A stretch of 64,000 bases of DNA from JBOGCH01 sp051656645 (GCA_051656645.1 JBOGCH010000020.1:62001-126000); one strand, 5' to 3'; shown: positions 8,351 through 17,390, counted from the stretch's first letter. Numbers and translations: made by a program. Notes: a model not told the origin generated them from the sequence alone.

Positions 8351-9075
8351 AAATTGCTTTCGTCAATATCGTAATTAATATAGCGATGCTTCATCCAACG
8401 ATAGGCGAAACAATCCTTAAATGGTCCTACAAGACGGTTAAACAGATGGTATTTTGATACTCCTGCAATACGCTCAAAATGGCGTACAGGTACCTGGTAT
8501 ACAACTCCATTTTGTAACTGTATTAGCGCAGGGAGGAAACGATGCATTCCCGTAAAGAAAGGCACGCGTTTTGCGTAGCGCGTATGCATAATTTTTAAAG
8601 GACATCCGGTATCAGCAACACCATCATTTGTCATCATGCGGCGAAAACCATTGGCAATTTTTGACGACATGTTTTTAACTAATGAGTCCTTGCGTCCTGT
8701 ACGTATACCCATAACTAATTGATATTGGTCTACGTGTGGAAGTAATAGGTTAAAATCCTCCGGGGTGGTTTGTAAATCGGCATCAATGTATCCAACATAC
8801 TCAGAGAAAGCATAGTCAATACCGGCCTTCATGGCAGCACTAAGCCCTCCGTTTTTAGCAAGGTTAATGTAATACAAATGAGGGTTACGTGCACAAATTT
8901 CTTTAATTAGACTAAGTGAGTTATCCTTCGATCCATCGTTTACAAACAGTATGCATGTAGGCGTTAAAGCTTGGGGAAGATAAGCAGTAAGTTCTTTTTC
9001 AAGACGTTCCATGTTGTCTTCCTCGTTGTAAATAGGTACAACAACGGTGAGACGGTAGTCCGCAGTATTATTCAT
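8347..9075 (-). CDS. GT2 family glycosyltransferase (DPM1/ArnC-like)
   Basis: 242 residues from the chosen ATG at 9075. The GT-A fold shows the nucleotide-binding start (VVVPIYNEEDN), VNDGSKDNS, NGGLSAAMKAGIDYA and the metal-binding D-x-D in YIDADLQTTPED. These features are typical of enzymes charging polyprenyl phosphate with a sugar (DPM1, ArnC, GtrB). There is no C-terminal membrane segment, but the next gene, overlapping by 4 nt, supplies a LAB_N membrane protein. An upstream in-frame extension to 9144 lacks similarity. Likely role: sugar transfer in envelope lipid modification. Confidence 0.9.
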   Translation of the reverse strand: MNNTADYRLTVVVPIYNEEDNMERLEKELTAYLPQALTPTCILFVNDGSKDNSLSLIKEICARNPHLYYINLAKNGGLSAAMKAGIDYAFSEYVGYIDADLQTTPEDFNLLLPHVDQYQLVMGIRTGRKDSLVKNMSSKIANGFRRMMTNDGVADTGCPLKIMHTRYAKRVPFFTGMHRFLPALIQLQNGVVYQVPVRHFERIAGVSKYHLFNRLVGPFKDCFAYRWMKHRYINYDIDESNL

Positions 9076-9197
9076 ATAGTTTTTTATATATTTTATTAAT
9101 CCGTATAGATACGCAACCTTTTGCAATTTAGGTATTGTAACCAACGCAAGAGAACAAAAATAACGGTTAATTATGTAAAACGGAAAGGGTAGCTTAA

Positions 9198-10376
9198 TTA
9201 TTTTGTAGGAAGCTTAAACACGGGTTTTCCATCCAGGTCAAATGTGAAGGTAGAATTTGTCGTTGTGAGTCCTCTGTAGTATGTTTTTCCATGATGACGA
9301 AAGGTTTTAATATCAGTATAAGTCTCAGCCGATAATAAATACCCCTTGCCGTTATGCAACATTAAATGATTGTCGCCAACGTTACGAATTACTACTTTCT
9401 TTTTGCTAGGAGTTGCTGTCTTTACATCAATCATAAAACGATTATATGTTAGATTTGCATCCTTTGGTACGTTAATCTCCGGATTTGGACGTTCCACAAG
9501 CATAAGTTGTTTTACTTTTTTGTAGTTCTCGATAGGTGGATAAAGGATGGTAAATTCGGCCATGCTATGCGAGTGATTTTTAATCACTAGTATTGAGTCA
9601 AGTGGGATGTTGCGCGATAGGCCAATGGGAGCGTATCGTCTCTCATTATTATCAATGTCCACAAGATATGTAGTTGAAGTAAAGGCTTTGTAGTCTACAA
9701 ACCTAGATACGGGAAGTACAACCGTGACTTCGGTTCCTTGCTTGGTAAGTTTAACGTCCTTAACAAAGGATACAGAGAAATACCTCTTGAAGTCAATAGG
9801 AGCTACTACAAGTTGATCCTCATTGAGCGTGCACAGTGGGATGTTTACCTCCTGTTTTGGTGCAGAGTTAAAGCCAAATAAGTTGTTTAGCGATAAGCCC
9901 TTTTTCTTTTGTTCATTTGCCTCAGGATTTAATAGTCCTTTAAATAGTTCCTCTAAATCGATATTACCTTGCGTTGTCACGCCCGATTCGTTAAATAGAG
10001 ATGAAAATAGGCTCTCCATTGTATTACTAAGCATGGGTAATAGCGTGGTGGACATTTCTGCGACTAACTCTTGTACCTCCTTTTCGCTAATTTTATTCTG
10101 TTTTAATAATTTTTCAATCTTTGTAAAAAACTGGGGTGCATCCATTCCAGCTTCCTTCATCTCTTTTTGAATTTCCTTCAGTTCTTTCAAGAACTCTTTT
10201 TTTTCTTGAGCTGACATGTTTAGGAGCTCATTGACGTCAAAGTTTAGGTTAAAACTTTTGCTCTGTGCTTGAATGTGAGCGGAGTTGGTAAAAATGGGAG
10301 TAATTATGTTTAGAATTACAGCCATCATTACGTAGATGGCATTGCGCATAAGGGCTTTTGATGTCATACAATACAT
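9198..10376 (-). CDS. exported protein of unknown function with coiled-coil and beta-rich halves
   Basis: 392 residues that I do not recognise. An N-terminal hydrophobic segment (about 12-38, ending near AHIQAQ) looks like a signal peptide; the true start may be the internal ATG giving MRNAIYVMMA. Residues 50-130 are highly charged and helical (AQEKKEFLKELKEIQKEMKE), a probable coiled coil. The second half is beta-rich with repeated short strands and no catalytic motif I can name. A TTTG/TAATATTTG promoter lies just upstream. It is probably monocistronic and periplasmic or surface-located. Confidence 0.6.
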   Translation of the reverse strand: MYCMTSKALMRNAIYVMMAVILNIITPIFTNSAHIQAQSKSFNLNFDVNELLNMSAQEKKEFLKELKEIQKEMKEAGMDAPQFFTKIEKLLKQNKISEKEVQELVAEMSTTLLPMLSNTMESLFSSLFNESGVTTQGNIDLEELFKGLLNPEANEQKKKGLSLNNLFGFNSAPKQEVNIPLCTLNEDQLVVAPIDFKRYFSVSFVKDVKLTKQGTEVTVVLPVSRFVDYKAFTSTTYLVDIDNNERRYAPIGLSRNIPLDSILVIKNHSHSMAEFTILYPPIENYKKVKQLMLVERPNPEINVPKDANLTYNRFMIDVKTATPSKKKVVIRNVGDNHLMLHNGKGYLLSAETYTDIKTFRHHGKTYYRGLTTTNSTFTFDLDGKPVFKLPTK

Positions 10377-10400
10377 GGAATTTAATGTGATATACTAATA

Positions 10401-10431
10401 CAAATATTATGATAAAATGTTAATAATCAAA
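10401..10431 (-). promoter_or_regulatory. candidate promoter of the unknown exported protein
   Basis: Minus-strand TTTG (10428-10431), 18-nt spacer, then TAATATTTG (10401-10409), which has one base more than the consensus TAnnTTTG. Confidence 0.45.
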
Positions 10432-10629
10432 TTCTGACGTGTTAAAAATGTATGTCCGGTTGGCCGTTTTATACTCGCAGTGCTACCAATGGGATGCAGC
10501 AGGAGGTGTTACAAGGTGCTTTATAATGCTGGGTTACCAACGATATTGTAATGTTATGATACTATGGGTCAATAGAGTAGCGTAAAGTGCAGATAATCAT
10601 TAAAAAACCTTGAACGGGGTTTATTGTCT

Positions 10630-10659
10630 TTTGATATTCAATTATTTGTATTACTTTTG
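10630..10659 (+). promoter_or_regulatory. promoter of typA
   Basis: TTTG at 10630-10633, 18-nt spacer, TACTTTTG at 10652-10659, 26 nt before the ATG. Confidence 0.65.
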
Positions 10660-10685
10660 CGAACTAAATTTTAGAGACGAGTAAA

Positions 10686-12515
10686 ATGCGAAAATTAAGA
10701 AACATTGCGATTATAGCACACGTTGACCACGGGAAAACCACATTGGTTGACAAAATGATTTTACAGGGTAAATTATTCAGAGATAACGAGAAGCAAAGTG
10801 CGGATCTTATTCTTGATAATAATGACCAGGAGCGTGAGCGTGGAATTACGATTCTTGCTAAGAACGTATCGGTAAGATATAAGGACTATAAAATCAATAT
10901 CATCGACACTCCGGGTCACTCGGACTTTGGTGGTGAGGTAGAGCGTGTACTAAATATGTGTGATGGAGTATTATTACTTGTTGACGCATTTGAAGGTACT
11001 ATGCCACAAACACGTTTTGTACTTCAAAAAGCATTAGGATTAGGGAAAAAAGCTATTGTTGTTGTAAATAAAGTAGACAAGGCTAACTGCCGTCCGGACG
11101 AAGTTCAGGAGGAAGTATTTGACCTTATGTTTGCATTAGGTGCTAACGAGGAGCAGTTAGATTTCCGTACTGTTTACGGAAGTGCTAAGCAAGGATGGAT
11201 GTCGGACGATTGGGCTAACCCAACAGAGGATATCACTCCATTATTAGACGCTATTATTGATGTTATCCCTGAGCCACAAGCTACAGAGGGAACTCCACAG
11301 ATGTTAATCACATCGTTAGAATATTCTTCATACATCGGACGTATTGCCATTGGTAAATTAACTCGTGGTGTATTGAAAGCCGGAATGCCTGTAACGCTTT
11401 GCAAGCGCGATGGTAGCACCGTTCGTAGCCGTATCAAAGAACTTATGTTGTTTGAAGGGTTAGAGAAACAAAAAGTAGAAGAGGTTGTTGCCGGCGAAAT
11501 TTGTGCGGTGGTAGGTGTTGAAGGTTTTGAAATTGGTGATACTATCGCTGACTTCGAAAATCCAGAGGCATTAGATCCAATCTCTATCGATGAGCCAACA
11601 ATGAGCATGGTATTTACCATCAATAACTCACCATTCTTTGGTAAGGACGGTAAATTTGTAACATCTCGCCACATTAAGGATCGTTTGGACAAAGAGCTAG
11701 AGAAAAACCTTGCTCTACGCGTTCAACCGGGTAACAGCGCGGACTCATTCATCGTGTTTGGTCGTGGTGTACTTCACTTAAGTGTATTGATTGAAACTAT
11801 GCGTCGCGAAGGTTATGAGCTTCAAGTAGGTCAGCCACGTGTAATCATCAAAGAAATTGATGGTGCTAAATGTGAGCCGGTTGAAGAGTTAACTATCGAC
11901 ATCCCTGAAGAATACTCAGGTAAAGCTATCGAAATGGTAACACGCCGTAAAGGGGTGCTTTTAAATATGGAAACTCGCGACGAGCGCGTACACCTTGACT
12001 TTGATATCCCATCACGCGGTATCATTGGTCTACGTAGTAACTTGCTTACTGCATCGGCTGGAGAGGCTATCATTGCTCACCGTTTAAAAGGTTTCGAACC
12101 TTACAAAGGTGACATTGAAATGCGTCAAAACGGATCGTTAATCGTTATGGAGACAGGTGCTTCATTTGCATACGCTATTAACAAACTACAGGATCGTGGA
12201 AAATTCTTTATCGAGCCGGGTGAAGAGGTTTACGCAGGTCAGGTAATTGGTGAGAGCACACGTATGGACGATATCGTAATCAACGTATGTAAATCTAAAA
12301 AGCTTACCAATATGCGTGCCAGCGGATCGGACGATAAAACAAGTATCGCTCCACCGGTGAAATTCTCTCTTGAGGAGGCATTGGAATATATCCAAGCGGA
12401 CGAGTATGTTGAGGTAACACCAAACAACATGCGTCTACGTAAAATTTTCCTTGATGAGAACGAGCGTAAGCGTCAAGAAAAAATGAAAGGCGCTGCCGGA
12501 GATATAATTAAATAA
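10686..12515 (+). CDS. typA: ribosome-associated translational GTPase TypA/BipA
   Basis: 609 residues, the usual length. G-domain motifs: AHVDHGKTT (11-19), the ERERGITI switch, DTPGHSDF, NKVDK. EF-Tu-like domain 2, EF-G-like domains III and V and the TypA-specific C-terminal domain follow (VFGRGVLHLSVLIETMRREG, PSRGIIGLRSNLLTASAGEA). TypA binds the 70S ribosome and is needed for growth under stress and low temperature in several bacteria. Monocistronic, with its own promoter and a terminator shared with a convergent gene. Confidence 0.97.
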   Translation: MRKLRNIAIIAHVDHGKTTLVDKMILQGKLFRDNEKQSADLILDNNDQERERGITILAKNVSVRYKDYKINIIDTPGHSDFGGEVERVLNMCDGVLLLVDAFEGTMPQTRFVLQKALGLGKKAIVVVNKVDKANCRPDEVQEEVFDLMFALGANEEQLDFRTVYGSAKQGWMSDDWANPTEDITPLLDAIIDVIPEPQATEGTPQMLITSLEYSSYIGRIAIGKLTRGVLKAGMPVTLCKRDGSTVRSRIKELMLFEGLEKQKVEEVVAGEICAVVGVEGFEIGDTIADFENPEALDPISIDEPTMSMVFTINNSPFFGKDGKFVTSRHIKDRLDKELEKNLALRVQPGNSADSFIVFGRGVLHLSVLIETMRREGYELQVGQPRVIIKEIDGAKCEPVEELTIDIPEEYSGKAIEMVTRRKGVLLNMETRDERVHLDFDIPSRGIIGLRSNLLTASAGEAIIAHRLKGFEPYKGDIEMRQNGSLIVMETGASFAYAINKLQDRGKFFIEPGEEVYAGQVIGESTRMDDIVINVCKSKKLTNMRASGSDDKTSIAPPVKFSLEEALEYIQADEYVEVTPNNMRLRKIFLDENERKRQEKMKGAAGDIIK

Positions 12516-12530
12516 GATTATACGAAAATA

Positions 12531-12575
12531 AAAAAACACAGCCTGTGTCGTTCCCGATGCAGGCTGTGTTTTTTT
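12531..12575. terminator. bidirectional terminator typA / TM2 gene
   Basis: AAAAAACACAGCCTG (12531-12545) pairs with CAGGCTGTGTTTTTTT (12560-12575) across a 14-nt loop. It serves the convergent typA and TM2 genes. Confidence 0.85.
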
Positions 12576-12795
12576 ATTTAGCGCTGTTAACGCCGTTATT
12601 GTACTTAGCATCAAACTCTTGTTGTGTCATAATGATAAGCATAACAAAGTCAATCAGTGACAGAATTGTTGGGATAATGGTCCAGCAAAAAATAAGGTAT
12701 AAAATACCCGCTTTAGTTTGTCCTAAATAGAATTTATGTATCCCAAAAGTTCCAAGAAAAAAGGCCAACAAGATGGCTGCAAGTTTATTTTTCAT
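12574..12795 (-). CDS. TM2 domain membrane protein
   Basis: 73 residues with two hydrophobic helices. The TM2 signature is clear: AAILLAFFLGTFGIHKFYLG, then QTKAGILYLIFCW and the IDFVMLIIM helix. A small integral membrane protein family found widely in Bacteroidota; molecular function not established. Stands alone. Confidence 0.9.
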   Translation of the reverse strand: MKNKLAAILLAFFLGTFGIHKFYLGQTKAGILYLIFCWTIIPTILSLIDFVMLIIMTQQEFDAKYNNGVNSAK

Positions 12796-12919
12796 AGCTT
12801 TCCGTATTTGTGTTAATAGTAAATGTTTAATATTATACTGTTTAAAAGCAGATTAGTTTCATGTTAAAGTTTGACTCATAAACCATCAATTTAGTAATGT
12901 ATAATCCGAATAAAAACCT

Positions 12920-12927
12920 TATTTTTG
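12920..12927 (+). promoter_or_regulatory. candidate promoter -7 box of the yicC-gmk-nadD operon
   Basis: TATTTTTG, an exact TAnnTTTG match, 29 nt before the yicC ATG. Confidence 0.55.
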
Positions 12928-12956
12928 TACGTTATAGAACGTATAATTATTGAATT

Positions 12957-13835
12957 ATGGTAAAATCAATGACTGGCTTCGGAAAAGCCACAGTAGAGTG
13001 CGCGGGGAAGAAGATAGTGATAGAGGTGAAGAGTTTAAATTCCAAACAGTTGGATATTAACCTACGCATTCCAAACATTTACAGAGAAAAGGATATAGAG
13101 GTACGCAACAAAATAAAAAATAAGTTGGAGCGTGGGAAAGTGGATATGAGTATCTATTTTGACCAAACAGAATCTCCGCGCGAAACGGCAGTAAATACAT
13201 CGGCTGTAAACCAATATTATCAACAAATGTGTACAATGGCGGAGACGCTGGGAATTTCTGTAAACCACGGTGATTTGCTACAAACAATTATGCGTTTTCC
13301 GGATACACTTCAAATTAAGGCTGAGGAGTTGAACGACGACGAGTGGACGATAATAGCGGGAGCTGTAGACCAAGCATTGGATGCCATTGATGCTTTCCGT
13401 GTGCAAGAGGGTGCGGTGTTAATAACCGATATTCTTAAGCGTATATCTACCATTGAAACATTATCTGCTCAAGTTCCTCAACATGAAACTCGCCGTGTGG
13501 AAACCATACGTCAACGTATTGAAGAGAAAATGAAGGAGTGGATGGATGTTAAGAGCATTGACCAAAACCGTTTGGAACAAGAAATTATATACTATCTGGA
13601 GAAACTAGATATTACGGAGGAGAAGGTACGCCTTGCCAACCACTGTAAATACTTCCGCGAGACAGCTCAGGATGAGGAGGCTCCGGGACGTAAACTAGGT
13701 TTCATATCGCAGGAGATAGGTCGAGAAATCAATACCATGGGCTCAAAAGCCAACGACCACGAGATACAAAAGTTGGTGGTACAAATGAAGGATGAGTTGG
13801 AAAAAATAAAAGAGCAGTGTTTAAACATATTGTAA
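12957..13835 (+). CDS. YicC family protein (RNA-decay associated)
   Basis: 292 residues. It starts with the hallmark MVKSMTGFGKATVE, and the C-terminal DUF1732 part has the conserved GRKLGFISQEIGREINTMGSKAND. E. coli YicC is an endoribonuclease/adaptor involved in RNA turnover. First gene of a tight operon: 8 nt to gmk, then 2 nt to nadD. The yicC-gmk pairing is widespread in bacteria. Confidence 0.95.
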   Translation: MVKSMTGFGKATVECAGKKIVIEVKSLNSKQLDINLRIPNIYREKDIEVRNKIKNKLERGKVDMSIYFDQTESPRETAVNTSAVNQYYQQMCTMAETLGISVNHGDLLQTIMRFPDTLQIKAEELNDDEWTIIAGAVDQALDAIDAFRVQEGAVLITDILKRISTIETLSAQVPQHETRRVETIRQRIEEKMKEWMDVKSIDQNRLEQEIIYYLEKLDITEEKVRLANHCKYFRETAQDEEAPGRKLGFISQEIGREINTMGSKANDHEIQKLVVQMKDELEKIKEQCLNIL

Positions 13836-13843
13836 GCTAATTT

Positions 13844-14410
13844 ATGAAGGGAAAAGTTATTATATTTTCAGCACCGAGTGGAGCAGGGAAAAGCACCATT
13901 ATAAACGATTTGTTGACAAAATTTCCGCACCTGGAGTTCTCTATCTCTGCAACTAGCAGAGCGCCGCGCGGCGAGGAGCAACACGGAAGGGAGTATTATT
14001 TTTTCAGTGCGGAAGAATTTAGACAACGTATAGCCAATGGCGAATTCTTGGAATGGGAGGAAGTATATGACGGATGCTACTATGGCACCTTACGCAGTGA
14101 GTTAAACCGCATTTGGGAAAAGGGTAATACCGTGGTTTTCGATGTGGACGTTGTGGGTGGTACTAATTTGAAAAAATTGTTTGCCGATAATGCTTTGGCG
14201 CTGTTTATTCAAGCCCCATCTGTTGAGGAGTTGCGTAGCCGCTTGCATGGCAGAGGAACTGACACGCATGAGAAAATAGAACAACGTGTGGCAAAAGCCG
14301 AGTACGAAATGACCTTTGCTCCACAATTTGACAGTGTTGTGGTGAACGATAATTTGGCACATGCATTGAAGGACGCTGAAAAGAAAGTGGGCGACTTTTT
14401 AAATAAATAA
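13844..14410 (+). CDS. gmk: guanylate kinase
   Basis: 188 residues phosphorylating GMP to GDP with ATP. P-loop SAPSGAGKST at 9-18, GMP-binding SATSRAPRGEEQHGREYYF, and the LID region (LRSRLHGRGTDTHEKIEQRV). Typical length; second gene of the operon. Confidence 0.97.
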   Translation: MKGKVIIFSAPSGAGKSTIINDLLTKFPHLEFSISATSRAPRGEEQHGREYYFFSAEEFRQRIANGEFLEWEEVYDGCYYGTLRSELNRIWEKGNTVVFDVDVVGGTNLKKLFADNALALFIQAPSVEELRSRLHGRGTDTHEKIEQRVAKAEYEMTFAPQFDSVVVNDNLAHALKDAEKKVGDFLNK

Positions 14411-14412
14411 AT

Positions 14413-14991
14413 ATGATTGGACTATTCTTTGGTTCATTTAATCCAATACATAACGGGCATATTCAAATTGCCCGTTATCTTTTATTACACGGCATGTGTA
14501 CGGAGGTGTGGTTTGTGGTGTCGCCTTGCAATCCGTTTAAAGTAAATATGGAACTACTTGCGGAGACGGAGCGTATTGCATTGGTGCGTAAAGCCATAGC
14601 GGAACATCCCGGCATGAAGGCCATAGACGTGGAATTTGACATGCCGCGTCCTTCCTACACCATAGATACGTTGCGAGTGCTGCGACGCCAATATGCAACG
14701 GAACGCTTTGCCCTTATTATGGGAGGAGATAATCTGCGAAGTCTACACCTATGGAAGGAGTATCGTGAAATTTTAAACACAACACCCATATTTGTATATC
14801 CTCGTCCCGGCGAAGTGATTGAGCACATCAATTACCCCGGTGTAACTGTAATAGATGCTCCGCAAACAGACATATCCTCCACGCAAGTTAGAGAGCTTGT
14901 AAAAACGGGCGGTGACCTATCGGCCTATATCCCAAAGGAAATAATTACCGATGTTATACAACAATATGGTAGTAGCGCCATTGTACCGTAA
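14413..14991 (+). CDS. nadD: nicotinate-nucleotide adenylyltransferase
   Basis: 192 residues making deamido-NAD from nicotinate mononucleotide and ATP. Nucleotidyltransferase motifs: GSFNPIHNGH (7-16) near the N-terminus and DISSTQVRELVKTG near the C-terminus, with the MGGDNLRSLHLWKEY substrate segment. It starts 2 nt after gmk. Confidence 0.97.
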   Translation: MIGLFFGSFNPIHNGHIQIARYLLLHGMCTEVWFVVSPCNPFKVNMELLAETERIALVRKAIAEHPGMKAIDVEFDMPRPSYTIDTLRVLRRQYATERFALIMGGDNLRSLHLWKEYREILNTTPIFVYPRPGEVIEHINYPGVTVIDAPQTDISSTQVRELVKTGGDLSAYIPKEIITDVIQQYGSSAIVP

Positions 14992-15036
14992 CTCATATTT
15001 CAGTATATTGTCCAACAAAAATAACGTTGTTTAAAT

Positions 15037-15186
15037 ATGAAAAAGTGGTGTGAATATTCTAAAAGCGAGAAACGTATGGTATTGGTAATTGGTACTCTAT
15101 TACTGGCCGTAATCCTATCACATAGTCGCGTATCCGATGGCATTGAAAAGGGAATGGATTATTTTTATCCGGAATGGAGGAAATAG
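15037..15186 (+). CDS. 49-residue putative single-span membrane protein
   Basis: ATG at 15037, TAG at 15184-15186. The protein starts MKKWCEYSKSEKR, has one hydrophobic helix (about 14-27, VLVIGTLLLAVILS), then a short polar tail ending YFYPEWRK. It lies 45 nt after nadD on the same strand with no terminator between, so it is probably the last gene of the yicC-gmk-nadD transcript. The basic N-terminus, single helix and compact operonic position support it as real. Function unknown. Confidence 0.6.
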   Translation: MKKWCEYSKSEKRMVLVIGTLLLAVILSHSRVSDGIEKGMDYFYPEWRK

Positions 15187-15281
15187 TCCTGTATTTTTCG
15201 CTGTTGAAGTTATACTCTCTTATTGTTTTTGACTTAAATAAGTTACATATTTGTTTATAAATAATAATTAAACATTTTGTA

Positions 15282-16460
15282 ATGAAGAAGCTATTCTTGT
15301 TTTTAGTACTTAGCATGTTACTTAGCTCCCTGCAGGTAAATGCTAAGGTGGTTTCCATTAATAAGGTTATTACGAAGACCGATGCCCCAATTTATATAGA
15401 GAATGGTAAATATGGTTTATTGCACAATAATAAGCCTGTTACCGACGCTAAGTTTGAGATTATTTTACCTCTTAATAACCAACTGTTTGCCGTGGCATAT
15501 GAGGGGATATGGATTAAGATTAAAGGAAATATCAATTTATCCTATCCCGATATCATTCGTAGGGATCACCCCAATAGAATGTTTCAAACGGATGCTTATG
15601 CGCTAATGGATAGCGAGGGACGTATTTTAACTGATTTTGTATATTCGCGCATTAGTAAATTCTCCGATGGTTATGCTAAAGTATTTCAAGGCACTTTGTG
15701 CGGCCTGATGAATATGGATGGTTCTCTCCGGACCCCTGTTGAATACTCCTATATTGGAACCTTCCAAGACAGTTTTGCCAAAGTAATGAAGAATAATAAC
15801 TACGGTATCATTGACTACAATGGCCATGTTATTGTAGATACAAAGTACTCCTATATAGGTACCTTTTATAATGGGCAAGCAAAGGTTATGCGCAACAATA
15901 TGTATGGTATTATTAGCAATAAAGGCAAAGAAATTATACCTACTCAATACACCTATATCGGAACGTTTAATAATGGACGTGCTAAGGTGATGAGGAATAA
16001 TTGCTATGGTATTGTATCGGCAGACGGAAAGGAGATTATCCCAACCCATTACTCCTATATTGGAAGTTTTGTTAATGGCCGCGCAAAGGTGATGCATAAT
16101 AACTGTTATGGCATCATTTCAGAGCAAGGAGAGATTATTGTACCGACTCTATATACATACATAAGTTCCTTTACTAATGGTGTTGCCAAGGTGATGAAGG
16201 ATAATAACTATGGGATGGTTAATGAGGATGGTAATGTAATTATTCCGGTGCGCTATTCCCATATCGGAGCTTTTGTTAATGGCCGTGCTAAGGTGATGCA
16301 GAATAATTGCTATGGCATAATTACGCGTAAAGGCGAGGTTGTGGTGCCCGTAGTGTATAGTTACATAGGGAACTTTGTACGTGGAGAGGCTAAGGTAATG
16401 CAAAACGGGAAGCGTGGAGTAATTAACGATAAAGGAGATATTGTGAAAGAATTACAATAA
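15282..16460 (+). CDS. secreted WG/KWG-repeat protein with eight 34-residue repeats
   Basis: 392 residues: a signal peptide (MKKLFLFLVLSMLLSSLQVNA), an N-terminal part to about residue 120, then eight consecutive 34-residue repeats filling 121-392. The repeat pattern is Y-S/T-Y-I-G-x-F-x-N-G-x-A-K-V-M-x-N-N-x-Y-G-I-I-x-x-x-G-x-x-I-x-P. It matches the WG (KWG) beta-repeat family except that the usual Trp-Gly is Tyr-Gly. Such proteins are mostly exported and presumed to be binding scaffolds or propellers; no ligand is known. It has its own terminator; the upstream promoter is weak (CATATTTG). Confidence 0.88.
   Translation: MKKLFLFLVLSMLLSSLQVNAKVVSINKVITKTDAPIYIENGKYGLLHNNKPVTDAKFEIILPLNNQLFAVAYEGIWIKIKGNINLSYPDIIRRDHPNRMFQTDAYALMDSEGRILTDFVYSRISKFSDGYAKVFQGTLCGLMNMDGSLRTPVEYSYIGTFQDSFAKVMKNNNYGIIDYNGHVIVDTKYSYIGTFYNGQAKVMRNNMYGIISNKGKEIIPTQYTYIGTFNNGRAKVMRNNCYGIVSADGKEIIPTHYSYIGSFVNGRAKVMHNNCYGIISEQGEIIVPTLYTYISSFTNGVAKVMKDNNYGMVNEDGNVIIPVRYSHIGAFVNGRAKVMQNNCYGIITRKGEVVVPVVYSYIGNFVRGEAKVMQNGKRGVINDKGDIVKELQ
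15642..16457 (+). repeat. eight in-frame 102-nt coding repeats
   Basis: 8 x 102 nt encode the eight 34-residue units. The inner repeats are closest to each other (AAxGTxATGxxxAATAA blocks recur), suggesting expansion by unequal exchange. Confidence 0.85.
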
Positions 16461-16478
16461 GGACTACATATTGCGACT

Positions 16479-16530
16479 TAAAGTAAACGAGAGTTTCTGC
16501 TTTTAATGCGGAAACTCTCGTTTACTTTAG
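16479..16530. terminator. bidirectional terminator WG-repeat gene / cyclophilin
   Basis: A 19-bp perfect stem (16479-16497 with 16511-16529) around CTGCTTTTAATGC. The right arm overlaps the end of the convergent cyclophilin gene. Confidence 0.8.
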
Positions 16531-17333
16531 TTTAATATTTTAACCTTTATCTTAATGTCTTGAAGTGGACGGTCGTTTTCATCCGTCTTTAGGGCAGCTA
16601 TCTTATCAATTATCTCTAGGCCCTCAATAATCTCTCCAAATACGGTATATTCTCGGTCTAAGTGGTGAACACCGCCCAGTGTTGTGTAATCTGCTTTCTT
16701 TTCATCGGTCATATACAGCTTTTCACGGTTTCCGTTCCATTCAAAGGCAATATCTTGTTTAATCTTCGCGGCAACACGTTTAAATTCATCATACTGTTTT
16801 GTACGTTTTAACGAGTCAAGCAAGGCTTTTTTCTCCGGGGTATAGTACTTCTTTGTTATAGCATTTTTAATGGGTACGTTTACTTTTTTCTCAATGTATT
16901 CCATTTCCTGCATAGGGTAAACGCGTCCGTGCACTAAATAGAATTGTGCAATATCACTCTCTTTAAAGAAGTTCTCTCTATCGGGTTGGCGAGGTGCAGC
17001 CAAAGCTCCTTTCTTATGGTAATGATGGTCCTTCATCTCCGCATCGATAGTAACACCTTTTCCAAATCCGATATTCTGTCCTTTTATGGCATTCTTGCTA
17101 TCGGATGAACCAGCCTGAATTACAAAATTCTTTATGCAGCGATAAAATAGAGTCCCGTCGTAATGTCCGCTTTTAGCCAGTTTAACAAAATTATCTCGGT
17201 GCAGTGGAGTGTCATTGTAGAGCTTCACTGTCATGTTTCCCAAATTTGTTTCAATTACGGCACGAATCTCTTTCTCTTGCGCCAATACGGAAGAGGATAG
17301 AAGTGTTAAAAGGATAACAATGTATTTTTGCAT
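16527..17333 (-). CDS. exported cyclophilin-type peptidylprolyl isomerase
   Basis: 268 residues with a signal peptide (MQKYIVILLTLLSSSVLAQ), so periplasmic. Cyclophilin motifs: VIETNLGNMTVKLYNDTPLHR, FVKLAKSGHYDGTLFYRCI, FVIQAGSS, then GGVHHLDREYTVFGEIIEGL near the end. Between the FYLVHGRVYP segment and TLGGVHHLD lies a charged helical insertion of about 75 residues (roughly 135-212), splitting the barrel. It has its own promoter of ideal spacing. Confidence 0.94.
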   Translation of the reverse strand: MQKYIVILLTLLSSSVLAQEKEIRAVIETNLGNMTVKLYNDTPLHRDNFVKLAKSGHYDGTLFYRCIKNFVIQAGSSDSKNAIKGQNIGFGKGVTIDAEMKDHHYHKKGALAAPRQPDRENFFKESDIAQFYLVHGRVYPMQEMEYIEKKVNVPIKNAITKKYYTPEKKALLDSLKRTKQYDEFKRVAAKIKQDIAFEWNGNREKLYMTDEKKADYTTLGGVHHLDREYTVFGEIIEGLEIIDKIAALKTDENDRPLQDIKIKVKILN

Positions 17334-17353
17334 AGTTGATGTTTTTAATTTCT

Positions 17354-17385
17354 CAAAAATAGCACCAATTTATAACTATGGCAAA
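17354..17385 (-). promoter_or_regulatory. promoter of the cyclophilin gene
   Basis: Minus-strand TTTG (17382-17385), 20-nt spacer, TATTTTTG (17354-17361), 20 nt before the ATG. A near-ideal Bacteroidota promoter in the gap after the upstream permease gene. Confidence 0.75.
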
Positions 17386-17390
17386 TAATT

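Larger units (their letters stand above)
10377..10685. other. divergent intergenic region upstream of typA
   Basis: 309 bp. It holds a minus-strand promoter for the exported unknown protein near 10401-10431 and the typA promoter near 10630-10659. Nothing recognisable was seen in the middle 200 bp. Confidence 0.6.
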
